Assembly (NCBI GenBank): GCA_036250195.1
Contig: JAVHZZ010000017.1
Span: forward strand, 2,294,001-2,358,000
Origin: Mixophyes australis
Taxonomy: Eukaryota > Chordata > Amphibia > Anura > Limnodynastidae
Length of the DNA stretch: 64,000 nucleotides
Direction: 5' to 3'
The notes under the pieces are model-generated. The model did no database searches, was not told the DNA's origin, and saw only the letters and a list, made by a program, of their open reading frames with translations. A program made the position numbers and the translations under genes. Positions 43,028 to 55,891 of the stretch are shown piece after piece; position 1 is the stretch's first letter, and each line of letters opens with the position of its first letter.

Positions 43028-43820
43028 GGAGGGGACATGTGTGACTAAAGGTGCTGGGCAGAGGGGACATGTGTGACTAAAGGTGCTGGGCAGAGAGGGG
43101 ACATGTGTGACTAAAGCATGAGGGCAGAGAGGGGACATGTGTGACTAAAGGTGCTGGGCAGAGAGGGGACATGTGTGACTAAAGGTGCTGGGCAGAGAGG
43201 GGACATGTGTGACTAAAGGTGCTGGGCAGAGAGGGGACATGTGTGACTAAAGCATGAGGGCAGAGAGGGGACATGTGTGACTAAAGGTGCTGGGCAGAGA
43301 GGGGACATGTGTGACTAAAGGTGCTGGGCAGAGAGGGGACATGTGTGACTAAAGCATGAGGGCAGAGAGGGGACATGTGTGACTAAAGCATGAGGGCAGA
43401 GAGGGGACATGTGTGACTAAAGCATGAGGGCAGAGAGGGGACATGTGTGACTAAAGGTGCTGGGCAGAGAGGGGACATGTGTGACTAAAGCATGAGGGCA
43501 GAGAGGGGACATGTGTGACTAAAGGTGCTGGGCAGAGAGGGGACATGTGTGACTAAAGGTGCTGGGCAGAGAGGGGACATGTGTGACTAAAGGTGCTGGG
43601 CAGAGAGAGGACATGTGTGACTAAAGCGTGAGGGCAGAGAGGGGACATGTGTGACTAAAGGTGCTGGGCAGACAGGGGACATGTGTGACTAAAGGTGCTG
43701 GGCAGAGAGAGGGACATGTGTGACTAAAGGTGCTGGGCAGAGAGGGGACATGTGTGACTAAAGGTGCTGGGCAGAGAGGGGGCATGTGTGACTAAAGCAT
43801 GTGGGCAGAGGGGGCATGTG
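43028..43820. repeat. 34-bp minisatellite of two alternating unit types
   Basis: About 23 units beginning GGGGACATGTGTGACTAAAG. Type A continues GTGCTGGGCAGAGA, type B CATGAGGGCAGAGA; both are 34 bp. Order by eye is A A B A A A B A A B B B A B A A A B A A A A B. There are no spacers, so it is not a CRISPR array. Confidence 0.95.
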
Positions 43821-44790
43821 AAGGAGAAGTCTCTTCCCCACACGGCCCCTCCTCAAACAACAATAACCTGACAACAGTTGCTAACTTTTCTCTGATATTC
43901 CCCATGACACGTATTACATGATCTTTTCCCTGACAGGCCTCCTGCCCACAATCGTGTCTCACTGCTGCCCACCAGCTTTTACCTCACAGGCCCCGCTGCC
44001 TCAATCCTGAAACCTCTCTTACTTCAAAATGAAAGAGGCGCCTTTTATTTGAAAGAGGAGTAGATCCTTAGCAGTGAATGAGATAATAATACAGAGATCA
44101 TTGTTGCCATAGATGTTGGGGTTTTCTTTTTTTAACTGTATCTAGTCAGAGTTTAGTTAGATGATATCATTACAGGCCATTAATATAATTGCTTTTGTCA
44201 CAAACTGTACATAAGACACCTCAATTATCTCACAAAAATAACAATACATCCAGATTTCTATGCACTGTTTTTAGGTGGCATACTTCAGCCTTCTCACTTA
44301 TCCATAACTTTAAGTTTTGGTATATTTCAGGCATTAATTGGGGATACCAGGAACCACTGTAGTATATTGTAGGGAACAGGCGAAAGGGCCATTTAAGACA
44401 TCCTAGAAGTTCACCGACACTCCTCCTGCTCTATACTCTTCTCTCCTGTTAGGCCTTCAGTTTAGTTTAAGTGCCCCCCCCCCCCTTCACAATGCTGGGT
44501 TCCTCTGCGGGACCTAGGTATAGACGCTACAGATGTTCCCAGGTAGTGATTGCAGGAATGGCCGTCACTGCTTCACAGTGCTCTGTAGTGCACAGTGCTG
44601 GAAGATAGGTATAGGTTTAGCAAGTTGGAATGGCTACTTGTTAGTGTTGGGGCAGCTTCATGTTTCCTTAAGGGGCCTGGGTCAGGTGGGGGTTACTGGG
44701 TATATATAAGCCCCCACTGGGCACTGGATGTGTGGACGGTGAGTCCTTTTGTACAGCTACAAATGCATTTTTTCTTGTACTACAAAGCAA
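43821..44790. other. No recognised gene
   Basis: Mixed sequence with a C-run at 44477-44485. Short ORFs only. Confidence 0.4.
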
Positions 44791-45110
44791 TTTTTGTTAC
44801 ATACCATCCAGACTGCTGCAACCTCCATCTTGCTGTAATGATCCCCTACAGTCCATTCAAATAGTCGCTGCAGGAATAACCTCCCTACTCTCCATCATTA
44901 ATTACTGTTCTGGTACTGAAATCATCTTGTTTTCCATTTTAATTATCTTTTCATTGCAAAAGTATTTAGAGCTGGCCAATCCATTTCCACCTGTTATATC
45001 TATTATCACAATCTGTACGTACCCACCCTCTGTTCACGTTGGCGCTTTATTTTTCCTAGGTTACCTCTGCTCTCAGGACTGCGACTCTTCTTGAATGCTG
45101 CCCCTGGAAA
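44790..45110 (+). pseudogene. Decayed L2-like LINE fragment
   Basis: Frames give SRLLQPPSCCNDPLQSIQ and VAAGITSLLS, resembling SRLDYCN...LQ.VQNAAARL of the L2-like protein. Too short and broken for certainty. Confidence 0.35.
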
Positions 45111-45837
45111 TCTTCACAGAATGTCTGTCTGTCATGTATGGTCTCTAACTGCAGGACCCTGCTGAAAGCTCATCTGTTTACCGGACAGTTCACATAGTGC
45201 TTGTGACTTACTTCTCCCAGAGCTGCGCTCCAGAGGGTAAAAGGACACGTTCTGGTGCGGACTGTTATGTGTTTTCTTCTTTAAAGTATCCGTTCATCAA
45301 GCGATATTAACGAAGGAGTACACAAGAAACATAATAAAAACAGTTTAATTATTTTATTTCTACTCCTGAACTTCATGTTATTATCCCACCTGATGAATTT
45401 AACGCGAAGAGTGATAGTTGTGTTGTCACTTGTTATGATGAGGACCAGCAAGTGGAATATATAACCTGATATTGTAAATGGACGTTATCAGACATTTGTG
45501 TGCGCTGTTACATACTACAGACAGCTGAGCTTTGTAATATATATTTGAATATTTTGTAACCAATACATAATGTGATGTAAACAACCTACTGAAAGCAGAT
45601 TTTTTTTTTTTGTATATTTGAGAGTGAAGAGTTGTTATAAAGAAGTTATTTCTTACACCATTAATATTACAGCATCTTTATTATTTTGCCTGCTATACTT
45701 TCTCCAAAACATCTCAATCTTTAGTATATCAAGTCTGTATTTTACCTGTAATTTCTATGCCAACCAAGGTTCCCCCCAAGCAGTGGAGGACCCAGGAGGG
45801 GGTGAGTGATCCAGGGGCTGGCGGGACCACCACACTC

Positions 45838-46062
45838 ATTGGGGTATATTTACTAAACTGTGGGTTTGAAAAGGTGGAGATGTTTGAAAGTAACACGGCC
45901 TGTGCACTATTACTGTTACTACGGTAATACTGCACATTATTACCGCTAGTGCGGTAAGTTTTAACGCTGTTTGTTTTGCTCAGGGAGCAGCGAGCAGACG
46001 TCCGGGTTCAAATTACTGTTATCAACGGTGATAGTGCAGAAGCCGATTGAATTCCCCCCTAG
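45838..46062. mobile_element. Chimeric MITE copy
   Basis: The left end GGGTATATTTACTAAACTG...GGTTTGAAAAGGTGGAGATG resembles the interior of the palindromic MITE at 19434. The middle ACTGTTACTACGGTAATACT and right end GATTGAATTCCCCCC resemble the MITE at 2827-3060. It looks like a fusion or recombination of two families. Confidence 0.45.
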
Positions 46063-46310
46063 GATGATCTTGCTGTTAGATGTGTACACATTCATATGAA
46101 TTGTTAACGAGTAACCACAAGAGAAATTAGCTCTTAAAAGTTTGTCCTCGTATGTACATTTTATCAAAATAAAAAATAAATGGCTAAACTAATGTTATTA
46201 TTTTGTTAGGGTGACTTGGAACCAAATTCAAGACACGCTGCCCACATTATACTATCATGTTACTTTGTACTGATACTACCTCAGTGATATAAGACAGTAG
46301 TAGACTTACA

Positions 46311-46505
46311 ATATTTCAATCTTGAATCAATATAAGCCAATATGTATACATGGATATCCTCCTGGAATCTTGTCCTCTTACTGGATCTCCTTTATGATAG
46401 GTGCTCAAAAGACAAGTGACAACTGACCTGACAAGGCACCAAAGAAGCATAAAAGCAATGTATAATACAAATATTGGCTTATATTGATTCAAGGTTGAAA
46501 TCTTG
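46311..46505. repeat. Foldback element
   Basis: The arms ATTTCAATCTTGAATCAATA (46312 on) and the complementary TATTGATTCAAGGTTGAAAT (to about 46501) pair over about 40 bp around a 110-bp centre. No coding. It could be a small DNA-transposon derivative. Confidence 0.7.
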
Positions 46506-46904
46506 TAAGTGTATATCCAATAGGGGATTGAGAACACCCATCACGTGGTGTTTTTGTCGTAATTATCAACCCCCACTGGATCCTTGGGATATTTAGTGGT
46601 TTTCTGTGTAACCACATATTATATGTTACGCTATGATATGATTTTTTCTTTTCACTTTTTTTTATGTGACCATAATCGTGGTGAATGCCAGAAATCTGAA
46701 AGTTACTTTGATCACTGCAAGCTTCTGGAATTTGTGGAAGACATACATCAAGATGGAAAGAATATATATATATATTATTTCACAGTTGACTCTTTAAAAC
46801 TGTTATTTTAGCACATTGTGTGTGTGTGTGTGAGAACAGAGGCTGCTTTCAGTTGGCCTGCGCAAATATACCAATCTTTTTATTGTATTATAATCAACAA
46901 TTGT

Positions 46905-47260
46905 CTGAGACGCAAGAGGAACCAAGTATGACAGCCAGCATCCTGCTGCACAGCGGATCAGTAAAGCCATGACAGCTATGTTATCACTGGATGTGAGTCC
47001 AATTTCCCCATCAATGCATCAGGTTTTAACCAATTAGTTTAGATCATGTGTCCACGTTACCAAATTCCATCACAATCCCATTTCTTCTTAACAGCAATTG
47101 CTGTATTGTGAGGTTAAACAAAAAGCCATTCAGTCCCTAGAAAATGCCATTGTACCGACTGTCCACTTAGCTACAGATATGTGACAAGCGGTACTGGTCA
47201 AACAAAAGACTATATAACCGTGACAGCCCACTGGGTTGGTGTATCGCCTTCAAGTGCAGC
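46905..47260 (+). pseudogene. hAT transposase relic (ZBED-like)
   Basis: Frames give QHPAAQRISKAMTAMLSLDV and, after several breaks, VPTVHLATDM-stop-QAVLVKQK and YITVTAHWVG. The order fits the hAT catalytic core start (helical domain, L.TDMW.S......Y...T.H.I). Many stops; the C-terminal dimerisation region is absent. Confidence 0.55.
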
Positions 47261-47996
47261 AGCAGCAGCATCATCATCACCATCATCCCTCCAGCATAAT
47301 ACACAGTGTCAGGTCATTCACCGCACCCTGCCATATAGCTGCTCACTAGGACAGATGTGATGCTGCCCCTCACACACAATTACCTTCACAGACAAACATT
47401 TAGATTGTAAAAGCAACATATATATATATATATATATATACATTTTGTTTGTGGGGGGAGGGGGGGGGGGTGCTGCTCACAATTAAACAGTTCCCTATTT
47501 TTCCCCACTAAATATTTCAGATGTCGCTGTTACTGCCCCTGGCACTACTGTCATCAGATTTAAACATCTTTGATTTTAAAAGCAAGAAAGAATAGTTTTT
47601 GTTAACGCTTAAATAGTTTAATAATATACCCACCTGCTATCACTTCTAAATGGCAGCTGAGAACAGGAAGGACGGCTATACATTGAAGATATCGATCCAA
47701 TACTCACGAGATCTGACATTTTACATGAAATGACATTTTGCCTCATTTTCAGATCGGAATTTGGAGCAAGACGCCGAGTCATGTCTCAATTCGACTCTGT
47801 ACCCTTAAATTCCTGTCTATCTAATTCTATCTCCGTACCGCTCATCTCTAGTGAAACATAAAAAAACAAAATGTGGGGGAAAAGTAAAAATTCTTCTTGT
47901 TTCACACACAACAATGGGAAATACCCCACTAAGTAGTCTTATGCCAATATATAGATAGTTTTTTATAACATAACCATTCAGGTCATGGTTTCACCT

Positions 47997-48419
47997 CCCC
48001 ATGATTCACACAGTTCATCCATGTTACACATATGTACATAACTAAGACATAGGGCTGTCATACATATGGCCATTTACAGTTACACAGCTCTCAACCAATG
48101 GCTGATCAGGGATTACTGGGCACTGAGCTACCTGGGTTGGTGATGTCACAGAATTCTCTTCAATCTGATTGGTTGGAAACAGCTGTTTACACTTGAATCT
48201 CAAACAGAGCGTCAGTTATCTCCACAGGTAATGTAACAAGACTGGGACGGGGATTATATTATAAATGGGATATATTCAGGGGGTGAGAATAATTTACAGT
48301 CTGTGTATTCCTGGTTTACCCATCTCTAAGCCCTGTGTTAATGGCTTTAACCTGGTAACAATATTTACAGTACAGTATAAGTATGAAAAGAATGTGGACC
48401 TGATTTTAAACCCAAATAC
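47997..48419 (+). promoter_or_regulatory. Candidate promoter and first exon, copy A
   Basis: Contains CCAAT in both orientations (TCAACCAATGG at about 48091; CTGATTGGTTGG at 48165), a CRE-like TGATGTCAC, and a possible untranslated exon ending TCTCCACAG before a donor GTAATG at 48228. It is repeated at 48869-49287. It lies 2.2 kb upstream of the ATG exon of the unrecognised plus-strand gene. Promoter function is inferred. Confidence 0.4.
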
Positions 48420-48868
48420 ATGTAAAAATCCAATTAAAAAGTAATGTGGAAAATAGATATTTGAGTAATGTCAAATACTTTACATGAAGCATATCTTCAT
48501 GTAGCTACTTCTGCCATTGATTTAATTTCCTATGACAGTAATTAACAAGCTTAGTGGGAAACAGTCACTATAATATTTTTACAAGAACTAAATTTAATGC
48601 TGCAGTTTACATTAGAACGTTACACATGAGAACGTTTGATTTTGGCACACTGGGTAAGCACTTGCCAAGGTGATTATTTTAGTCTGGTGTAAGGTCCTAA
48701 TGCAGGTTACCCATAGACTGGTCATTAGGATACCTCCTACCTGCCATCAGAGACGTTAAGAGGTACAGAATTCAAGATAACTGGGGGAGACTACTTTGTG
48801 GTTTGCCTATGAGTAGTGACTAACGAGATTGTGTCTGACCTAACAGATTGGCAGATTCACAAGTAATT

Positions 48869-49287
48869 CCCCATGATTCACACAGTTCATCCATGTTACA
48901 CATATGTACATAACTAAGACATAGGGCTGTCATACATTTGGCCATTTACAGTTATACGGCTCTCAACCAATGGCTGATCAGGGATTACTGGGCACTGAGC
49001 TACCTGGGTTGGTGATGTCACAGAATTTTCTTCAATCTGATTGGTTGGAAACAGCTGTTTACACTTGAATCTCAAACAGAGCGTCAGTCATCTCCACAGG
49101 TAATGTAACAAGACTGGGACGGGGATTATATTATAAATGGGATATATTCAGGGGGTGAGAATAATTTACAGTCTGTGTATTCCTGGTTTACCCATCTCTA
49201 AGTCCTGTGTTAATGGCTTTAGCCTGGTAACAATATTTACAGTACAGTATAAGTATGAAAACTTGGACCTGATTTTAAACCCAAATA
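48869..49287 (+). promoter_or_regulatory. Candidate promoter and first exon, copy B
   Basis: Tandem copy of 47997-48419, 872 bp away, with about 2 percent differences by eye. It keeps both CCAAT boxes, the CRE-like site and the donor at 49100. Either copy could splice to the acceptor at 50399. Confidence 0.4.
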
Positions 49288-49346
49288 TCTCTAAGAATTT
49301 GAAGGTGAACACAAAGGGGAACATTTTCTAAAATGGTTTTACAGAA

Positions 49347-49351
49347 AATGT

Positions 49352-49389
<38 letters not shown>

Positions 49390-49560
49390 TATTTTTAAGG
49401 CCAAATGTGCTTTACAGATTAGTGAGTAAAACATGTCATACATAAAACAGCTACATACAATATAGATAAAATAAATGCTAATATAAAAACCAAGGGTAGG
49501 GAGAAACCGTCTCCTGAGAGAGCTACAATCTAATTATAGCAATAAAAGTGCAGCAAATAA
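49347..49560 (-). mobile_element. LINE 3' end with (TAA)n tail
   Basis: An ATT repeat (49347-49390) followed by TTTTTAAGGCCAAATGTGCT and, on the minus strand, GTAGCTCTCTCAGGAGACGG, resembling the 3' UTR end of L2-like LINEs. No coding. Confidence 0.5.
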
Positions 49561-49997
49561 TGTATAAGCCAAAAATGCCCCATAGCTAATAAAAAATGCC
49601 CCAGTTAGTGCCTTGTGCATTTCCTACACCAGGTCTGACGTTCTATGGGCCCTAGTGATAGTCTCCAGCCCTTTATTCAGGTAAGCCCACTTGTGGGGTC
49701 ACAGGGGGAGCAGCAGAGTAACCTGTATATAATAAAAGAGTGAATCTACAGGACTGTAATGGTGCCCATGTGCATTAGCCCCAATGTGAACTAAACTAAT
49801 CCAGAACTAACATAATGATTTTAGTCCATCTTGAGCCCCCCGTGATAGAGAACCAAAGATGGATGGAGAGAAAGGGGGTGAGTGGAAAGTAACAGAGATT
49901 AGAAAGGATGAGAAAGTAATGGGGTGAGGGGAGAAGGATGAGCGAGGGGAGACAAGACAAGGTTGGGGGTAAAGTGTAGAATACATTTAAACACAGT

Positions 49998-50292
49998 GGG
50001 CCTGATTCATTAAGGAGAACAAAGCAAAAAGGACTATATTTGATCCAAGACAAAACCAGGTTAAAATGTAAGGGGTGCAAATGAGTTTATTATTTTGCAT
50101 ATAAGTTAAATACTGGCTGTTTTTCCATGTAGCAAACAAATACTTGATAGCTTTATTTTTACACTGAATTTTAAAGTTGACCTAGGACATGCCCTACCCC
50201 TAAATTTACCTCCCTCTCCAATGCAACATGGTTTTGCCAAGGTGCAAAGTTACTCATTTATTTTGCTTTTCTTTCCTTAATGAATTAGACCC
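49998..50292. mobile_element. MITE with 3-bp target duplication (AGT)
   Basis: Ends GGGCCTGATTCATTAAGG and, inverted, GGGTCTAATTCATTAAGG; AGT on both sides (49995-49997, 50293-50295). It carries AAAACCAGGTTAAAATG and a matching CAACATGGTTTTGCC near the other end. Same family as the inner element at 52340-52651. Confidence 0.8.
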
Positions 50293-50399
50293 AGTACCTT
50301 TGGGACACATTTTTTGAGACCTGCTTTTAGTAACTTTTTATATTAAATAATGAAGAGCTCTGAAAGTAACCATGTTTTGAATAATTTTCCTAACAACAG

Positions 50400-50471
50400 A
50401 TTGATCGCTAAGTCTTACAAGAGCCACAACAATGAGTGAAGACAAGCCTGTCATCCGCAGTTCTTCCAGAT
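50400..50471 (+). CDS. Start-codon exon
   Basis: Acceptor TTTTCCTAACAACAG, 32 nt untranslated, then ACAACAATGAGTG with A at -3, and MSEDKPVIRSSSR plus one base before a donor GTAAGA. The single leftover base matches the two extra bases at the start of the next exon, which supports the model. Confidence 0.55.
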
Positions 50472-53400
50472 GTAAGAAAAATATAAATGTGTTCATTAGG
50501 GCGGGGAACCCAGTGGTAATATCAAACAAGAATTTAATACGGACATTTAGGGCACCCAGTGGTACACCCAGCACCCCCCATCCCCCATCTTTCATGTAAG
50601 TCCGATGTAACTTGTTGAGTCCTGAAGCCGCTGTCAGCATGTTCTGTTACAGACAGATAGCGCTCACCTTCCGGTCCTGCCCTGGTCTCTGGCTGTAGGA
50701 GAGCAAACTGCCAGTAAGGGGTAAGAGAAGAACTGCTTCGGGCCCTGACAGGAGAGTTTGCAGGGTAGTTTGTTTTCTATGATTGTCAGCAAATTATGGC
50801 TCCATTTGTGTGTTTATTAACAGATTATGGCCCCGTTTTCTATGACTGATGCTATAATCCGGTGACAATTTTTAAGGTTATCACTAAATATTATATGGGA
50901 GCTGCTTTACATATATAAAATAGCAGATTTCCTCCAACTGGATATGGGCTTTTTCTGGTAAGATATATTTTGGTTCCTCCCTATATCATGTTTGCGCCAA
51001 TGCCTCTCAGTATGTGTTTTTTTCTTGTTTATGGTATAGTTTCACCACAATTGATAAGCAGTATGGTAGTTACCTCCCAAATGTCCCAATTTCAGCAGAA
51101 GAGTCCCGAATTTAGGGCTCTGTCCACTATCCTGCCCGGGGACATATTTGTCCAGCTTGTGGGAATGTTGGGATATGGGCGATAGCTAATGACCACGCCC
51201 TCACTGTGCCGTGACCACGCCCCATCAAGATGTGGTCATGTTTGTCTACTTTGTATGTCCCTGTATTTTGTATACTCTGTTTTTCCCAATACCTGTTCTG
51301 CCGATCACTGTGTTATATAACATATCAACTACGATAGTAATAATAATTAATGGGACTCATGTACTAGCCAAGGTCCACGGTTATGCCACGGTAGCTAGCT
51401 TTTCCATGTAGATCAGTTATGGACTCTCTATCGGCATAGGCCACATTCTAATCGGAAAATTTCACAGAAGCGATGTTCAAATTGAAAGTCCCTTATCCCA
51501 CCTGAGTGTCAGACGGTGCAGACTGGATCTACACACAAGAGGGAGCTATTGCACACAAAGGAACGCACATAAGAGACAACTGGGGAGGAACTAAGGGTAA
51601 AAGGCACAAAACAGGGATAATGAACAAACACATGGATGAAGATCAGACACATAAGGAACATGTTTAACAGATTTTATATTGCTAATACCATGGGGTAAAT
51701 TAATGATAATTTATAGTAAAACAAAGTCACCCATCATTGAGAATATATTAGCTGATAATGAATATTCTTGTCTCCCCAGTGCCAGAAGCTGTAATGGAGA
51801 CCCTCGTTGGAGATCCCAATGACACCTCCCGGAGGAATAAGGAAAACATCGCTGGACATTCCATCGCTGAGGTAAAATGTCTTGTCTACTATATTATATA
51901 TGGAAGATCGTTGTTCAATTCTAAATTGAGGCACAGGTTAAGCTTCAACACATGTGACAATGCGCTTATGTTGTAATATTGTTACATTTTAGTTATATTA
52001 TAAGTAATATTCAGTCTTTATTCCATGCCTCCCAACTTTTGCAATCCCCAAATCAAAATAAAACACAGTTTGCAGCAGTGCGTCCATAAATGGAGGTGTG
52101 GTCACATCACAATGGGTGCGTGGCCACACCCTCATGGGCACCCTTTACCATCCTCGCCTAACAACGCCAAAGATTTTAGTCTCTTCTATGAATAAAGATG
52201 TACATGTAATATTATGGGCCAGATTCATGTTCAGACTTATCTTGCGTGAAATAGACCTGCGCTTGCTCCAAAACGGACTTTACTCCAATTAACGCAATTG
52301 CATGTAATTCATGTCCAAAGCAAATGACACTTACGACTGCCTACAACACATAAGGGAACAATGGTGGCAAGGTTTTTCTCCTGGACAAAACCATGTTACA
52401 ATGCAAGGGGTGAAAATAGGGTTATTATTTAGCACATAAGATAAATACTGGCTGTTTTTCATGTAACATACAAATACTTGATAGCTTTAATTTTACACTG
52501 AAATTTAAAGTTGATCTAGGACATGCCCAACCCCAACTATAAATCTACCATGACATTTTAAATTTGCCTCCCACTCCAAGGCAACATGGTTTTGCCAAGA
52601 TGCAAAGTTGCTCCTTTTTTTACTTATTTTCTTTTCCTTAACGAATCAGGCGTATTGTATGTACAATATGCATTAAGGAGATCTTGATTTATGTATTTAA
52701 TGTAAAAAAATATATAAATATGATTATACTGTTTAGAGTTGTTCATAAAAGATTTTCTAGGCTTTATTTAAATACCTTATATTGCACATACGCTTGTGTG
52801 TATACTGCGCTGTGCTCTGTTAATGTACAACATGTAACGTTTAGGCAGATTGCACTTACACCCAGATTCAAGCTGAAACACATCTTGATGTCCGCTTGGA
52901 TTTGAATATGGGTTCCGTGATCTTTTCTTAAGAGCAAGTTAGGTGCAAGTTGCGTTCGGACTTGAATCAGGCCCTATATGAGCCTCCTCTTCAAGGTTCT
53001 CATGTTTCCCTAACATGATCCTCACCAGGTAGTGGTCCAGGTACCAGTTATTCCCACCAATGGTTCTTTAACATCCATCTTGCAAAGAGCCTGTGGTATG
53101 AATCAGCAGTCATTTTTATACCAGTATCATGTAAATTTCATCACTTAAATTCAAAGTTGAAATGTATTAATAGTCTCTAGTAACCTCTGTCCTTGTTATT
53201 CCAATTTACTGGCTTTCCTTTGTATTGAGAGTCATTCATTTGTTTCCCTCCTACAGTATGTTTGTAATGACATTTACTTTTTATTTTCCCGGTTGTCTTA
53301 GGAGAGTGTATCAAGCCCGAAGTCACCACCACAGGGATTTTATGTGGGCTCCAGCTCGGAGGTATTTTCTACATATATAACTTTCTAAAGATATAAGTCT

Positions 53401-55854
53401 TTCCATCAGTGGACTCTTCATTTTATATTTACTTATTTTACACCAATGGTATATGGTTGAGGTTGAAGCCATAGGTCCTGGTGGTGATGTGATGGTGGGT
53501 GGTCTACAGCAACATCAAACTGTGTGGTGTGGTAAGACAAAAAATGAAATCCAGTCCCCTGGATGAGTTTAATTAAAATTATTGCCCCCTTGTTGTTCAT
53601 AATTAATCCCTAGATGATATTAATTAATATTAGTGCCCCCTTGATGATTATAAATTATAATAGTGCCCCCTTAATGATATAATTATTTTAGGGTTTCTCT
53701 CTTTTTTCGTCTCTCTTGTGTCCAGCACCTGTTCACGCAATGTGTGCAGGGAGGCCCCTGGACGTGATGTAATAACGCTGTCATACTTAGGGGAGCCGGG
53801 GGCCCCTGCATACAGTCACATCTGGGACTAGGTGCTGCTGGCAATTAAGATGGCAATTTTTAAAGGAGAACCCCGGCGTGATCTGTGTATCTGCTAAAAT
53901 GTAACATTCTCAACTTGTATAAGTTAATGGTAGATGCAACTCATTTAGGAAATAGGACAGACTGTATAGGCGAGCATCACATATCTGGGGTTAACCACAT
54001 TTACTTTTTATGTTCCCGGTTGTCTTAGGAGAGTGTATCAAGACAGCAGTCACCACCGCGGGTATTTTATATGGGCTCCAGCTCGGAGGTATTTTCTACA
54101 TATATAACTTTCTAAAGATATAAGTCTTCCCATCAGCGGACTCTTCATTTTATATTTATTTATTTTACACCAATGGTATATGTTTGAGGTTGAAGCCATG
54201 TGTTGAGAGACTTTCATTTTTAAAACCCATATACTTCCTCCTACAATATGTTTGTAATGACAATTACTTTTACTGCCCCCGGTTGTCTTAGGAAGATGTA
54301 CCAAGCGCCGGATCAGCACCCCCAGGAGTACATTTGGATTCCAGCTTGGCGGTAAGTATTGTCTAGGTATACAGCTTTCTAAACATATAAATCTTCACAT
54401 CAGCGGACTCTTCACAGATTGAATATGGTTGAGGTTGATGGGGCTTGTTAGCGGTGGGTGGTCTACACCAACAGCGAGCTGGTTGGAGGGAGGGCTGGAG
54501 CAAAGATGAAATCCAGTACTTCTCAGGTACCAGATGCAAACATCCGATCTCTATTATCTGTCTGCTAATATGGGTCATTTCTATATCTGACCTTGAGAAA
54601 ACTATCCTGTTCAGTCGTCACAATGACCGAAATATACTGTCTCCCGTTTTCTTTCTTTTCCTGGATTCATAGAACTCCCTTCCACTTACTTGTATACGTA
54701 TGAATGGAAGAGGTGTAACATAATCTACAAGAGTAGATCAGTTAGATCTGAATATTCCCAACGGTCTGTGAGGTCATTTTGGTGAATGATGTTTGAGAAC
54801 AGAGATGTCTCATGTTTATAATGACATTTACTTTTTCTGCATCCTGTTTTCTTAGTGTCGTGCACCAACACCGGATACAGCTTTAGAAAAATATCTTCTG
54901 AATTACACCTTTAAGGTATGTTCTAGATATACAACTTTTTAAAATATAAGTCTTCCCATCAGTAGACTCTCCATATTATATTTATTTGACACAGATGGAA
55001 TATGGTTGAGGTCATGGGCCTTGCTGGTTGGTGATGGTGGGTGGTCTACAGCAATGTGTACATATCAGATATCTATTATGCTCCTGTTAATATGAATAAT
55101 TTCTATATCTGCACCTGATAAAACTATGCTGCCCAGTCATCACAATGTATAAAATATTCTGTCTTCTTCTTACTCACCCACTTGCATGAGTATAAAAGGA
55201 TGAGGTGTAAAGTAATCTCCTTCAGTAGATCATTTCGACCTGAATAGATCTGAGAGTTCATAAGGCCACTATGGGGAAAGATGTTTGAGAACAGAGATCT
55301 CACATCTATAATAGAGTTCTCTGGAATCAAATTGAATAAGAAAAGGTTCCGTACAGAGAGTGCTTGTTATGTGGCCATGGTGCACTGCTGGATGACTGAC
55401 AGTGATGCCTCAATCCCTGACCGTGGTGATAGTATGGTGATGGTGATAGTATGATGTTTAAGGGCAAGTTACTCCACCCAGTGCAGAAACACAGGGCCAG
55501 GCCAGTGCCTCCTATAGAGAAGCACATGGCAGCAATCTGCACCCAGGAACTTCTAAGATAAGAGAATTATACAGGTCACTCTTTCTTGCTTTAAAGACAT
55601 AAGAAGTTGGGCAGTCAGGTGACATTTTTCGGACTTTGAGGTCATTACTCATAAGATCTGGTTGACCTGCTGTCATCATATTGTGAATGTAGCAAAGGAG
55701 GCAGAGCTAGATTAAGGATTTGGGGGGCCCAGGGTACTTAAGAGAGGGGGGCCCTATGGTCTAACGTTAACAGCACAGTGCCATCATTCAGGGAGAGAGT
55801 TACTAAGTCACATAGTTCTAAACCTACTACAATAATACACTATTAAATGTCATG

Positions 55855-55891
<37 letters not shown>

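Noticed and set aside
43028..43820. Regular 34-bp repeats suggesting a CRISPR array
   Set aside because: Units are directly adjacent with no unique spacers, and the context is a vertebrate genome; it is a minisatellite.
47997..49287. Duplicated block read as a retroelement LTR pair
   Set aside because: No TG...CA ends, no primer site or polypurine tract, and no retroelement protein between the copies.
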